Below are positions 5,377-5,469 of a stretch of 5,469 nucleotides of DNA, in pieces. Both the position numbers and the translations under genes were made by a program. Within the stretch, counting starts at the first letter, position 1. Every line of letters begins with the position of its first letter. Location: positions 1 through 5,469 of the forward strand of contig JAFNVD010000182.1 of NCBI GenBank assembly GCA_017383785.1, written 5' to 3'. The stretch is from Peptococcaceae bacterium (GTDB lineage Bacteria; Bacillota; Peptococcia; Peptococcales; Peptococcaceae). The notes under the pieces are model-generated. The model saw nothing but the letters and a program-made list of their open reading frames with translations. It ran no database searches and had not been told where the DNA came from.

Positions 5377-5469
5377 TTATCCTTCAATGCGGTATCCTAC
5401 ACCACGTACCGTTTCAATGCATTCTCCGCTGTTACCAAGCTTCTGTCGCAGGCTGCGAATATGCACATC
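5377..5469 (-). CDS. OmpR/PhoB-family response regulator, C-terminal end (runs off right edge)
   Basis: Translating the minus strand from the window edge gives 30 residues and a TAA at 5377-5379. They read DVHIRSLRQKLG, then IETVRGVGYRIEG at the end, which is the recognition helix and C-terminal beta-hairpin (wing) of the OmpR-type winged-helix DNA-binding domain. The receiver domain with its phosphorylated aspartate lies outside the window. The gene ends 12 bases before the histidine kinase start, so the two form a regulator-kinase operon, with this protein as the probable partner of that kinase. Its target genes cannot be inferred from this fragment. Confidence 0.92.
   Translation of the reverse strand, partial: DVHIRSLRQKLGNSGECIETVRGVGYRIEG

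Overview
The window looks like the chromosome of a low-to-mid GC Bacillota. The evidence is the class III heat-shock operon ctsR-mcsA-mcsB with recognisable CtsR operators, an ECF-type vitamin transporter subunit, strong GGAGG/GAGGTGA ribosome binding sites, and a YtvI-type membrane protein of the kind common in spore-forming lineages. Overall flavour suggests a clostridial or Negativicutes-like host, but I cannot fix the genus from the sequence alone.

Layout. (1) Positions 1-1512, minus strand: ctsR, mcsA and the first 149 codons of mcsB (the gene runs off the left edge; clpC would be expected beyond it). mcsA and mcsB overlap by 8 bp. A sigma-A-type promoter sits just upstream of ctsR, with one perfect CtsR box between the -10 element and the ribosome binding site and a second, near-consensus box just outside the -35. 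(2) Positions 1585-1764: a strongly AT-rich divergent intergenic region that also holds a good rightward promoter. (3) Positions 1765-2716, plus strand: a two-gene unit made of a membrane-anchored DUF4430 (transcobalamin C-terminal-like) protein and an ECF transporter S component, overlapping by 8-14 bp. (4) Positions 2740-2775: a perfect hairpin with T-tracts on both sides, a bidirectional terminator between converging units. (5) Positions 2782-5469, minus strand: the end of an OmpR-family response regulator, a PhoR/WalK-type sensor histidine kinase, and an AI-2E/YtvI-type membrane protein. No terminator is visible between them, so they may form one transcript.

How the genes work together. 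CtsR represses the protein quality-control operon; McsB (with McsA) is the arginine kinase that marks proteins for ClpCP and antagonises CtsR, so the left unit is a self-regulating stress circuit. The DUF4430/ECF-S pair is best read as a surface binding domain paired with a substrate-specific membrane subunit, which would borrow ECF energising subunits encoded elsewhere; a corrinoid-type substrate is a hypothesis only. The right unit is a two-component system followed by a membrane protein of unknown substrate.

Most of the window is ordinary core genome. The items most worth a second look are the DUF4430/ECF-S pair, the two CtsR boxes flanking the promoter, and a possible 11-codon leader ORF whose stop codon runs into the ribosome binding site of the YtvI-type gene.
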